A stretch of DNA of 64,000 nt, taken from Linepithema humile (taxonomy: Eukaryota; Arthropoda; Insecta; Hymenoptera; Formicidae). The DNA lies in contig NC_090132.1 in the NCBI RefSeq assembly GCF_040581485.1, positions 2,429,001 through 2,493,000 of the forward strand, in the 5' to 3' direction. The notes beneath the pieces were generated by a model. The model did not search any database. It was given only the letters and a program-made list of their open reading frames with translations, and was not told the DNA's origin. The translations under genes and the position numbers were made by a program. Shown here in pieces: positions 52,401 through 63,384 of the stretch; positions within the stretch are counted from its first letter, which is position 1, and each line of letters begins with the position of its first letter.

Positions 52401-53562
52401 ACCTCTTAGAATCAGTTCTTAATAAAATAGGATACGAAGCACAACCGAATGAGGACAAACTTACCGAATGTTTAAGAGAAGAAGCAGCAAAGTGGGCATG
52501 TTTATTTGGTAGTACTGATTGCAGAGAAAAAGCAAGTGTTTTATTAGATTGGCATCTCCAAAATCGAGAGAAGAATAAGTAATTTTTGTTATAATTATAT
52601 TTATTTTCTAATCTGATTTTCTTTGTGTCTTGCGCAATAAATAACTGGATTTTCAAAACGGTAAACTAAATCTTCGGACTCGTTCTATAGACGTTTTGAT
52701 CTTTTTTCGAATGCTGTAGACTTTCACCAGGATGGAGGAAATGGACGTACTGCGAAGGTATAGCAATGGGAGATAGTTTTATGTGGCGTAGTGCGGCCCG
52801 CGCATGGGACGAAGAACGTGATGATGCATTGTTAGAGTACTTAATGTGCACTAATGATTTTACTACCGCCATCAATTCTTTCGGAACATTAAAAAACACA
52901 GAATTAATTAAGCACGCACAATTCAGGGATGACGTCATTTATTATATGTATTTTCTTGCTAAGTATGCGAATCACACAATTATAATCGATGATATACTCG
53001 AGGAAATTTTAACAGAGAGAAGACCTAGGTAATTATGTTTTTTAAATTAATGTTTAAATATTGTTTGCATAATTATTTTTTATACATAACAGTTACAAAA
53101 AATGTCATTTGTTAGACGTGCTAATTATAAATTGCATCAATTTTAATTTTGCAGTGCAGTAACTGAGATTGCTGGATTAATTATTGTTATTAATAATATA
53201 TATACCACGGATAAACTTGACAAGGTAAATCTTACAAGTTAACTATTTTAGTGTGGTGTACGTTCTTTGTTATTAAGTACTTTTATTATTTTATCGTTGA
53301 AGGCGACACACATGCACGCGTTCGCCCTCTCACACACACAATTATGTGACGTCAATTATTTTGACACGAAAATGAATTGATTTTTGACGGTAAACACAAA
53401 AATTATTTATTTTAGGTCGAGCATTATGTAAAAGAAAGAGAGAATCTACGCTCTATGATTTTATCTAAGATTGCAGAACGCAAAAATCAATTCTCTAAGG
53501 TGGACATTTATGCACACGTTATTACACAACCAATTACAGATATTTACATGAATGATGATTAA
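46449..53562 (+). CDS. secreted M1 aminopeptidase-like pseudoenzyme, copy 4
   Basis: Predicted 923 residues from 11 exons: 46449-46957, 47753-48214, 48391-48574, 48831-48984, 50357-50444, 51075-51454, 51898-52175, 52388-52578, 52720-53028, 53155-53224, 53416-53562. It has a signal peptide and no C-terminal anchor. Active site replaced as in copy 3: QKVVR (349-353), Asp372, DSADG (313-317). Exons 1-7 and 11 are closest to copy 3 (exon 3 differs by one residue). Exons 8-10 are closer to copy 2 (for example NLLESVL, KIGYEAQPNED, AARAWDEERDDALLEYLMC, SAVTEIAGL), making it a mosaic. Intron 4 hosts a 711-bp hAT-type element and intron 1 a solo-LTR-like insertion. The exon 8 acceptor is TTTTAAG, weaker than the TTTTTAG of copies 1-3. 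All frames remain open. Confidence 0.92.
46996..47312. mobile_element. solo-LTR-like insertion in intron 1 of copy 4
   Basis: 317 bp starting TGTAAGC and ending GCTTACA, flanked by TATG and TACG. The same insertion as 36953-37160 but longer inside, so one of the two changed after duplication. Confidence 0.55.
49470..50180. mobile_element. hAT-type foldback element with 8-bp target duplication
   Basis: 711 bp with ends CAGTGCTCGGAATTAGTC and GACTAATTCCGAGCACTG, exact reverse complements. They are flanked on both sides by ATATAGAG (49462-49469 and 50181-50188), a perfect 8-bp target site duplication. The arms are very long, about 290-300 bases each, leaving a short AT-rich middle. The outer 100 bases of each arm are GC-rich (GCGCGCGCCGCAGCC-like). 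There is no transposase frame, so it is non-autonomous. It lies in intron 4 of copy 4; copy 2 shows the empty site (GACAATACAAAACAAAGCTGAC). CAGTG ends plus an 8-bp duplication are diagnostic of hAT. Confidence 0.92.
50472..50606. mobile_element. MITE in intron 5 of copy 4
   Basis: Same element and position as 39701-39833 in copy 3, here with better-matched arms (ATGTTACGTTCTACGCACTC and the reverse complement of GAGTACGTAGGACGTAACAAT). Confidence 0.7.
50823..50931. mobile_element. short MITE-like insertion in intron 5 of copy 4
   Basis: About 109 bp with imperfect ends (CCTAGATAGCAC; reverse complement of the right end CCCAGACAGCTC) and internal repeated AGACGTCC and CCTCTGGAT motifs. Comparison with intron 5 of copy 2 shows extra sequence here. 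The assignment is tentative. Confidence 0.4.
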
Positions 53563-54597
53563 TCAATCAAATCGATAAAACTTGACAACTGCAATGCATG
53601 TATTGTATATATTTATTCGCTTATGTATTACAATTCGATTTTAATGTGGAAATTTTGAATTTTATGATGTTATTTAATTTAAGTTTATCACGCATACAAC
53701 ATAGCTGCTTAAAAGCGCGCATGTACTTGTGTATAATTTTTGAAGCGTTATCAATTCTATAACAATGTTACAAATGTTCGAATTTATAACACTGTTGAAG
53801 AAAAGAACAGAAATAAACGTAAGGGGAGAAATGAAAGATACAGAGAAATAGAAAAAGCCTTTCTAAAATATATTATCTTTTTATTCGAATAGCAATTACA
53901 ACACTTTAACTGCCATTTTTCTTTACTAAATTACATCAGTGGTATTTATACTTCAGTTATACTTTAGTTTTCTAGTTATAAAAGTTTGTTCAAAAACGAT
54001 CTTTTCGACTAGTTACGCTTTTTGTCCCATCAATAAATCGTTTAGCATTTATAAGTTCTTGCAAAACGAGAATCTGTAAAATCTGAACGCAAACAGCACA
54101 AACGGTACTATCGTTGGAAGTACACGTAAGCATCGACCAACTCGTCACAATGGGCATACTATTTTATGTGATAACTGGCAATGGGTAGGCACGTATGCAT
54201 TGATAAACATGCAATGCACGTTGCATTATTTATCAAATTCATCTAGAGAATCATCAAATCCTAATTAAACTCTTCACGCCCTACAAACATAAAACATGAT
54301 ATCTTTGGTCTAAAAAAATAAACAAGTATATTACAAAAATATTCAAGCTTACCTACGAAATTATCTTTGTTGCAAAGAAAAGATTCATTGTTTTCAAATG
54401 CTCGATGTAAAGATAATCATCATATATCTCGTACATATACTCTTTATTCAATGTTAATAAATAAACGCTAAATTTTATTTGAACAATAGCAAAATAGTAG
54501 AACAAACATCAATTGTGAAATTTAAAACAATTACACAAAAAATATAAAAATTATCGCTCCTTCTACATTTTCTATTGAATATTATAGCTATTAAAAT
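53563..54597. repeat. segmentally duplicated 3' flank (copy 4 side)
   Basis: Partner of 42794-43818. The two copies diverge abruptly after CTATTAAAAT. Here the sequence continues into the 3' flank of the COP9 gene, so this is probably the ancestral arrangement. Confidence 0.85.
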
Positions 54598-55162
54598 GGA
54601 AATTTATACACAAGCTTTTCTTAAAATTTTTTCTTATACTTATGATTATATTAATTCTCTTATACCAACATACGTCAATAAATTATTTTTACAAGTTTAT
54701 TTCGATAAGAAAATGTACTTCATAATTTTATTCGTTATTATAACATGGTAGTCCATAAACGTTGCACAAATCAAGTATTCTTACATATGTGATGTATACA
54801 TTTCGATTCTACACTTAGAACACGATCTATAAAATATTGTTTTTCTACTTTGCTTTAAAAGTTTTTATGAACTCAATATTTCGAATGTATAAAGGATTTT
54901 GGATTCGGCATGAATCATACTTTGCACACAATTAATCAATTTGTTTTAACATTACCCTTTTCATTCATCATTCATTTCATAATGATCTAAAAAAAAAAGT
55001 TAACACAAGAATGTTCGATAACTATTCCATTGTACGTTTCAACCTGATTATAATAGTCGCAGTTTAGTCACAATTTACAATAGATTCAAATAATGAGATC
55101 CGACTCAATGAAGAAATAAACAGTGCAAAGAATATACATTGCGCAAGAAAAAACTACTGAAT
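54598..55162. other. 3' flank of CSN7
   Basis: AT-rich sequence between the duplicated flank and the stop codon of the minus-strand CSN7 gene; probably includes the CSN7 3'UTR. No other gene is seen. Confidence 0.5.
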
Positions 55163-56087
55163 TTATGTCTTCCAAAACTTACCACTGACTTTGATACATT
55201 TGACCTTCTGTAACTTCTTTTTTTCTGATAGTACCGGCATGGCTTCTCTACCCGATTCGCTTCCTCCTGCGACAGAACTACCACCAGCTACATCAGCCTC
55301 TTGAATACCTGAGACTCCTGGTTGAGATGCAAGAGATTTCTTTATATTAGAAATCTAGAAAACCAGAGAAAATTCATAATTATTTTTCTACAACAAGATA
55401 CAGAGTGGATAAATAAAAAGAGGAAGATAAAAAACTCACATCTCTTTGTATTCTTTCTTTATGATAAGTAGCTTTTTGTTTCTCGACATTAGCTCTAGAT
55501 ATTTGCTGTTCGATACAGGATAAAACTGTATCACATGCTTGACCCCAAGCAGCTAACGTCTCAGCTACAACACCCATATCACCTGGTCGTACATCACGTC
55601 CTAAACCAGCATAATCCACTTCTAACTGTGAATTTTTTTGATCTAATTTTCCATGTATTATGTCTGCGTATATTGCTTCAATAATCAAATCCTCTAAATC
55701 TCTGACATTCTTTATATCTAACTCTTCCAACAATACTGAGTAAGGTATACATTTGTTTTTTGTAGCAAGAGTGACAATGGTAAGATGTTGAAGCTTCTTC
55801 TTTTGCGTAGGAGTTAACTCTAATACTTTCTCCTTATTTTCTAAGTAATCTCTATAGGTGCCATATGCAAATAAATTCAGAGTATTCCAATATTGGACAT
55901 AAGGTCCATTTTCCAACTCTTTGATATTTGGCATATCCAACAATTCACCAAAGACATGAACACCAGGCGTTTCAACAACTTGTCTTATAAGTTCTATAGC
56001 AGCAGCACCTTTTGCAGTTTTTGCAAGTAATACAAACTGCTCCAAAGGATTATTGGCTGATTTTTCAGTGGTGTTTCCACCAGTCAT
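55163..56087 (-). CDS. CSN7: COP9 signalosome complex subunit 7
   Basis: Subunit of the COP9 signalosome, the complex that removes NEDD8 from cullin-RING ligases. Two coding exons: 56087-55440 (216 codons, ending at a GTGAGT donor) and 55354-55163 (63 codons plus TAA), giving 279 residues, close to the usual CSN7 length of about 260-280. Recognisable stretches include NPLEQFVLLAKTAKGAAAIE, the PCI-domain region around QKKKLQHLTIVTLATKNKCI and the winged-helix segment DLEDLIIEAIYADIIHGKLD. The low-complexity Gly/Ser tail ends SGKFWKT, resembling the end of vertebrate CSN7. A TTAG acceptor eight bases before the ATG (ending 56096) suggests a 5'UTR intron. It lies head-to-head with ERp44, about 1.3 kb between start codons, and tail-to-tail with the aminopeptidase array. 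Confidence 0.93.
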
Positions 56088-57374
56088 GATGACTCCTAAT
56101 AAATAAATTTATGAATACAAATATTTCATGCATAAATAACAATATACTACAAAATATGCATCAAAATAAATGGTTAATGATACCAAATAAGGATACAATT
56201 ATGACAGATTATTCCTAAAAACTAAAAACTCTCTTATTCTTAGTTATAGAACGTAGTAAACAAAATGCTCGTATAATGTTCAACTAAAAGAAAAGTTAGA
56301 AACAAGCTCATGCTATTTGTTTCGTTACATGCAGTGACAATTATATGGCATATAACGTTGCAAGATGTAGTTGAAATTGAAAGTATAACATAAAAATGTA
56401 TAATATAACATAAAAGGGCTCACTCCTTTGTTATTAGCCGTGCTGTTACAAATATCAGATCTGAGATCGCAATTTCTCCTCGTTTTAATACTCTATCACA
56501 CACTGCAGCCAGGTATGCAAACATAATATAAAAAGATCAAATATTTCTATTTCATAAATGTGCTACTGTTGCCAATCAGAAAATCCAAGTTCACTAGGTT
56601 TTCGACCAATACGATTGGTCAATTCCTTATACACATGCATTATGTGATTATCCACATCTAGATAAATTCGAAGGGATAAATTCAAGATTACACCTTTTTT
56701 GACGAGTTTTGGAACACGTCAAAATCATAACGTATTATAATTAAAAAAATATTTACATTTATATATTATCATTACTGTGAAATAATTTACATTTTATATG
56801 TATATATCTGCAATTTTTTTTTAAATAAATAAAAATAGATGCTCTTATCTTCACAGTAAAATTGCATTCAGAAAACAATTTAACTTGTCATATCATATAT
56901 CATATTATAATTTTATTGTATTGTATTTAATATTATATATCCTGTATTATGTATTACAGTTCTTTTTTAAAATGTGAGTTTGCGTTCATATCAAACAATC
57001 GATGTTTGCAAAAATAAACTCATCGACTTGTGATTAATTGTATATAGATACAGCTGAAGTGACAGGCAAGGACTGAATGGAAGTGCGTGAGCTATTCATA
57101 TCAAAGTGAGCAAAGCTATTGACACGTACGCATGTATGTATGCATATTATAAAATTTTGAGTGTACATATGATGTGCATACCCGAAATCGCTTGAAATTT
57201 CGAAAACAACATTTAAGACACAGGTCGTGATAATCGATGTCTCGAGGAAGTACAAGATTCGATTCCCCGATATGCCGCTAGTCCGTAGCAGTTGACAGAC
57301 ACAGGTAGCCGCTCACTGATGGTGCTTCGAAAGATCATCGTTCTGTCGATTTAGCTGTTTCGCGAGATCGCAAA
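56088..57374. promoter_or_regulatory. divergent CSN7 / ERp44 promoter region
   Basis: 1.3 kb between the start codons of two divergently transcribed housekeeping-type genes. It should hold the CSN7 5'UTR exon and both promoters. The segment just before ERp44 (about 57230-57374) is locally richer in CpG. No TATA box is clear. No other gene seen. Confidence 0.45.
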
Positions 57375-60300
57375 ATGTTGGCTCACTGTGATATTTTTGA
57401 CTTCAAAGTACTTATATTCGTGTGTTTGCTGGTAAGTGAACTGAAGCATTTGCCACGTCATTTCATTTTTTACGTTACACCTGCGAATTGGATGGTATCA
57501 ATATTTCACGGTTCCTTGTGACATGTATCATAAGACATCCTTGTAACTCGCAATTATTTTCTCCTTTTAATTTTTATTAATATTTATTTGAAGGTCTTGT
57601 TATCGGTATTCCTCTCAATCCTTTTTACACAGCATAACCTATACCATTATGTCATAGCAACTTTACATTTGAAAACATGATTTAAGAAGAAATATTAGAA
57701 GAGTATGCAATGATAAAGTCATGCCTTGTATGCTCTGTTGCTAAATGTTGCCAAATCAAAAAATGTTTTGCATACTTATGTGTCTTACTTATATACATGC
57801 TTATGTCAAATAAAACAATAACTATTCACGTGATTAGTTATCCCTATAATATTTACCACATTATTATTCATGCTTAATGATTAGAATAAACATCCATTAT
57901 TCAGGATAAAATTCATATTGTATATCAATGTTTATATTGTTTAATATGCAATATAAGCAATGGATTTTCTGAGATAAAGAATATACATACAACTACAAAA
58001 ACCATAGTACACTTCATATAAATTAGATTGTAATCTAAAGCAATAGAATACATGATATGTAATTAGTATCATGTGTTTCTAGATATATTTGCCAAACAGT
58101 ATAGCGGGAGAAATAGGAGAGGGAGCAGTTTCACTTACACAAAAGAATATTGATAAAACATTAGGTAAATATATGTGTAATAGACAATATCTATCAAGCA
58201 GCATTGCCAGACAGATAAGCTATATTTATTTTCTTTTTAAACTATGTATCTTTTGCAGCCGAGAATGAATTGGTATTTATAAACTTCTACGCACAATGGT
58301 GTCGCTTCAGCAATTTATTAGCCCCAATTTTTGATACAGCTGCAGATAAGATTAAGGAAGAATTTCCCCAGGCAGGGAAGGTAGTAATGGGCAAAGTAGA
58401 TTGTGATCAAGAAAGTGAGTATACCTAAAATATATTCAGCAAGGCCTATAACTTTATTGAAATGCATTGAAATCTTATATTTTAAAGAAAGAAATGGTCT
58501 AGAATTCTAGAATATAGGATTTTAACGCATCGCAGTAAAGTTCCAGGTCCACCAAATGATATAATATAAGATTCTAAGGCATAAAATGTACATTAATGTT
58601 AAAATGTTCTAAAGTTCTATTATAACATTTGTTAGGTTAGAATTTTAGTATAGTTTAACATCAATGTATATTTTATTCATCTTTATGCCTTAGAATCATA
58701 TATCATATTATTTGGTAAGCCTAGAACTTTATTACGATGCATTGAAATCTTATATTTTAGAATTCTAAACCATTTTTTTGTTTAAAATATAAGATTTCAA
58801 TATATTGTAATAAAGAAAATATACATTCTAAAGTTCTAATCTATTAAATGTCATGATAAAAGATTCTAAAGCACAAAAATGAATAAAATGTACATTTTAT
58901 TTACTTTTATGCCTTAGAATCTTTGATATCATAACATTTGGTAGGCCTTGAAATCTTATATTTTAAAGAAAGAAATAGCTTAGAATGTTAAAATGTACAT
59001 TCTATACATTTTTATATGTAGTCTTTTTTAAGAGAGTGGATATTTAATAATTTAAGTTATTATATTAATAAGAGACGTTATATGTTTCAGCATCTGTAGC
59101 ATCTAGGTTTCACATAAGTAAATACCCAACATTAAAAGTGATAAGAAATGGACAACCAACTAAAAGAGAATACAGAGGACAACGATCAGTGGAAGCATTC
59201 CAGGAATTTATCAGAAAGCAATTGGAAGATCCTATTAGAGAATTCTTCGATTTGAGAGAGATTAATGAACTTGATGATAAAAAGCGTATGATTATAGGAT
59301 ACTTTGATAGAAAAGATATACCAGAATATGAACTATTCAGAAAAGTTGCTACTAATTTGAAGGATGATTGTCAGTTCCATGTTGGATTTGGGTGAGATAT
59401 CTTTTACTTTTGATATTCTAAATTAAAATCCTACAAAATTTGTTTATGATACAAATGGTTATATTTAAAAAGAATTAGTATAAAGGTAAAGGTTCTCTCT
59501 CTCTCTTTCTCTCTCCTTATTACCGATGTAAAAGAGTTTTACATATAATATTTAGTAATAATTATTGTAATTTTATTTAACAAGCACATGCTCCAATCAA
59601 AACTGCGAAATTGGACAGCATTTTCATTTGCTGTAAGTAAAGTGGTATATGTAAGCGTATAGGCTTTTGCTGTATTTAAGTATCTACGCTATACTACTAA
59701 ACTACTGTTTTGATCTGATTTGATGTTTTATTTGTTATTTTGCATAATGTTATATATTATGAGATATTTGATATAAATTTTTATAGATGAGTTTTTATAT
59801 ATATTAGATATGATATGTTTTTTAACAATATTTGAATTTTAAGAATTTTTATTTTACATTCTTTCATCGAATGTAAGTTAAACGATTAAATTCTTTTATT
59901 GATTTTGGAATAATATGTCTAGGAATGCAAGTAAAGCGCTGCATCCTCCAGGAGAGCCTATCATTGTCTTCCGATCGGATAAAGCTCTGTCCAATGATGA
60001 GGATGAAACTTACAAAGGAAGTTTAACCAATTATGATGAATTAAATGTATGGACGCAGGAGAAATGTGTGCCACTTGTAAGAGAAATAACATTCGAAAAT
60101 GCTGAAGAATTAACAGAGGAAGGCCTGCCATTCCTTATACTATTCCATGCTCCCGATGACGTAGAAAATGTCAAGCTGTACAAAGATATCGTAACTAGGA
60201 CATTAATAAGCGAGAAACGTATGTCATATCATACTATTTATTTATTTTATTATCATTTCTTACTTTTTCGAGATTTTTATTATACTAAATTTTTTTTTTC

Positions 60301-60649
60301 AGAAAACGTCAATTTCTTAACAGCTGACGGTTTGAAGTTTGCGCATCCGCTACATCATTTAGGAAAAAGTACATCAGATCTACCGTTGATTGCAATAGAT
60401 AGTTTTAGACACATGTATTTGTTCAAGGATTTCAATGACATTTTTATTGAAGGAAAGCTTAAAGCTTTCTTGGCCGATTTATATTCTGGAAAGCTTCATC
60501 GTGAGTTTCATTATGGTCCTGATATCAATAACGATATACAACAAGACACTGGAAAACAGGTGAAAACACCTACAACGCCACCGGAATCTGCATTCAAGAA
60601 ACTAGCGCCAAGCAAAAATAGATATACAATAGTTAAGGATGAACTGTAA
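57375..60649 (+). CDS. ERp44: ERp44, endoplasmic reticulum thioredoxin-fold chaperone
   Basis: Predicted 412 residues from six exons: 57375-57431, 58083-58164, 58259-58414, 59091-59391, 59923-60218, 60303-60649. In the family, ERp44 works in the early secretory pathway. It captures unassembled or ER-resident clients such as Ero1 and IgM-type oligomers through a mixed disulfide and returns them to the ER. A hydrophobic signal peptide spans exon 1 and the start of exon 2. The first thioredoxin domain carries the diagnostic CRFS motif (Cys61) in NFYAQWCRFSNLLAP. Two redox-inactive thioredoxin-like domains follow, including IAIDSFRHMYLFKDF. The C-terminal tail has SGKLHREFHYGPD and ESAFKKLAPS. 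The protein ends KDEL (409-412), where vertebrates have RDEL, an ER retrieval signal. Length agrees with vertebrate ERp44 (about 406). AATAAA signals follow at 61366 and 61460. Confidence 0.96.
58430..59000. repeat. nested direct and inverted repeats in ERp44 intron 3
   Basis: A unit around TTGAAATCTTATATTTTA recurs near 58468, 58742 and 58948, and in inverted form near 58782-58803. A second unit, TTATGCCTTAGAATC, recurs near 58684 and 58909, and inverted (GATTCTAA(G/A)GCA) near 58570 and 58863. The intron is largely built from these alternating units. Confidence 0.8.
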
Positions 60650-63166
60650 CGAGGTGAGATGGAGTGCAGTGCAATGCAATGAGATTTTCTTAATTAATTT
60701 GTATACAATTTACAAGTAAATTAAAAGAAGTGAATTACAATCGGGGATTTTTCAATATTCAATATAGACATATATTTTTTTCGTAGTGTGTTTGTAACGA
60801 GAGTCTTCTAAAACCTCGACGAATCCGTCTCTTTTTTACCGTGATTTGTCTCCTTATATTTTTGATACATAGTTCACATTTTATTTTATTATAAAATATC
60901 TTCTTTTATTTATTGAGAAGCATTATTTAAAATTTATTATTTATACAGTTTTCCAAGATATAAAAACAAACAGTTTATTCTTTAATTATAAAGTTTTACA
61001 CGTACTGGTGTCAACAGGTATAACAGATTTTTGTACATTGCAAGCCAAACTTACAATTTAGCACCGTTCTTGTTGATTTCTACAACTTGGGTATAAATGT
61101 GAAATGTTTTTGTATGTTAAGAGATCTAATTTACATTATTTCCTCTTTTGTAACCCTTCTGTTACGTTAGAATTTAGCAATATTATTAGTATAATATGCG
61201 ATCACATTCGTCGAGAAGCGTAAATGTGTATGAGAATATATATGATAGTAGTATATATAGTGCGAATATGCGTTGTGTGCGTGCGTATTATTGACTTTAT
61301 TGTTTGAGACAATTGTTTCCGGTTGAAATGTTAAAGAGAGAGTACTTTGCCTATTGCATGATTGAAATAAATGTTTGAACAAGTGAAATCTTAGCATGCT
61401 CTCGTAAGATATTTCTAGGAAGCATTGTTTGTATGACGAATGATATTGTTTTGCCTATTAATAAAGAATTTCTAAGTCATAAGTATGACTATGTTGATTA
61501 TCATTATCAGCATTGCAACACTAGCGGTGTAGTTTATAATTGTAAATGCTCTTTCATTTACTGTCAAAGAAGATTACAGCAGCAGCATCAGTAACAAAGA
61601 AATTATCTATGTATTTGATAAGATATTCTTTTATACCAGGAAACGCATAAAACTAATTTTATTTGTAATTTTAATTGTAAGATTTGCATTTTTTTCATTT
61701 CAACTTTAATCTCTTTCATATGAATATTTATTTCAAAGTATAATCTTGTTCAATAAAACTTAGTAACTTTATTTACATTTATTTAATGTACCTCTTTCGC
61801 TGTTATTGTTAAATTGTAATATAATCTTAAAATATTTTTGGCAGGAAATAAATCAGAATAAATTATTAATTATTTGTATCCAATTCATGTTATTTAATTT
61901 CCAATTAAACATATTTGGAAGTATATTCTATCAATATAAACCTATCTATAATTTTTTTTTAATTAACATTTAATTAAAAATAAGAGCAATTATACCAAAA
62001 ATTTTATAAAGTTAATAAAAATATGCATAAGTGGTTGCGCTAATAATTTTCCAAATTTTGCGATAAATATATTGAGAGATTATGCTTTATAATTAATTGT
62101 CGATTAAATTCCAGCAATTTATTTATTTAAAATAGGAAATGAGATGATAAAACAATTATATTTGGCATTTTCCTTATAATTCAAGAATAGTATAAATAAT
62201 TCATTTTTAATACACCAGCTATGACGATAGATAAATTTATATTTGTATATAATATTACACACATGTGTATGTACAATTATTTATCTACAATTTATTCGTA
62301 TATGTACATGCATACATATGATTCAGGAAAATGTACATTTTCTTGCATTGTATTATATTAGTTTTTACATACATAATATATAATTCAAATTTTTATAAAT
62401 CTTAAATTACTCTTTGCCTAAAATGTACGCCAATTTACATTGGAAAACTTTTTTCATGTACAACAATACGCGAGTGATAAATTTCTCATTTAGTAATGTT
62501 CTCTATTTTATTATATTATCTTATGAACTATTGTGAGAGAAAATATAAATCATTTATGCATAAGAAATGGTTTAATATGAAAATACGAGAAACTGAACAC
62601 CGGATGTAGCTATAAAAAATAACTACATAATGCAAGAATGAATGGTAGAATGAATCGTCTATAACGTGTAGTATTTGTAAATTTTGCATACTGAATTCAT
62701 ATAATGAAATCGATCAAATGTAGTATTAAAAAATTGAGTGATTTTTACGACAGTTATGAAGCAGTTTTTCTTGACAAAGTACAGACGATATGTTTTATTA
62801 TTATAAACGGGATATATCTAATGCTATATAAAATTAATACGGACTTCTTAAACCTCATCCAAGTTTCACATAGCATATTTAATGAAATTAAATCATAGTT
62901 TGAGAAAATAGATTTGCACTATCGTTACGTTATTACATATACTGATTGTGCATAGTAATTTTACGGAGAGCAATTCCTATAGTCTGCAGAAATTGTATTT
63001 GAAGAATGATTTTTATATTATAATATTTCGACATATTTCAAATATGTATATATGTGTGTGTGTGTGGGGGGGGGGGAATGTGTGTGTGTCTATATTTCAT
63101 TTGAATTGTCAAGCGATGCATGAAAAGTGTGCGTTACGTAGGTTCACTTCTAATAATAAGTTTATA
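60650..63166. other. ERp44 3' flank and intergenic DNA
   Basis: AT-rich, with the probable ERp44 3'UTR to about 61.5 kb (AATAAA at 61366-61371 and 61460-61465). Beyond that there are only short open frames without domain or splice context. A short G run with flanking TG repeats is at about 63054-63088. Confidence 0.5.
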
Positions 63167-63384
63167 TACACTGCTGCACAAAGAATAGGGAACACTTTTC
63201 AAACGCTTAAAATGAAAGAATTTTCAATCCACTGAAACTCGGCGAAAAATTATTGCAGACAAAAAATTAAAAAAAGAAAGCAAGCTTAAATTAAAGCTAG
63301 AATTTTTGCCGAATCTCAGCAATTCAAAAATTGCTCGATTTTGTGCGTCCGAAAAGTGTTCTCTATTTTTTGTGAAATAGTGTA
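63167..63384. mobile_element. Tc1/mariner-type MITE, copy 2
   Basis: TA-flanked terminal inverted repeats of about 34 bases: left TACACTGCTGCACAAAGAAT and reverse complement of right TACACTATTTCACAAAAAAT, both continuing AGxGAACACTTTTC. Longer relative of the element at 16189-16304. Internal subterminal repeats (CGGCGAAAAATTATTGC and GCCGAATCTCAGCAATTC) are also inverted. Confidence 0.75.
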
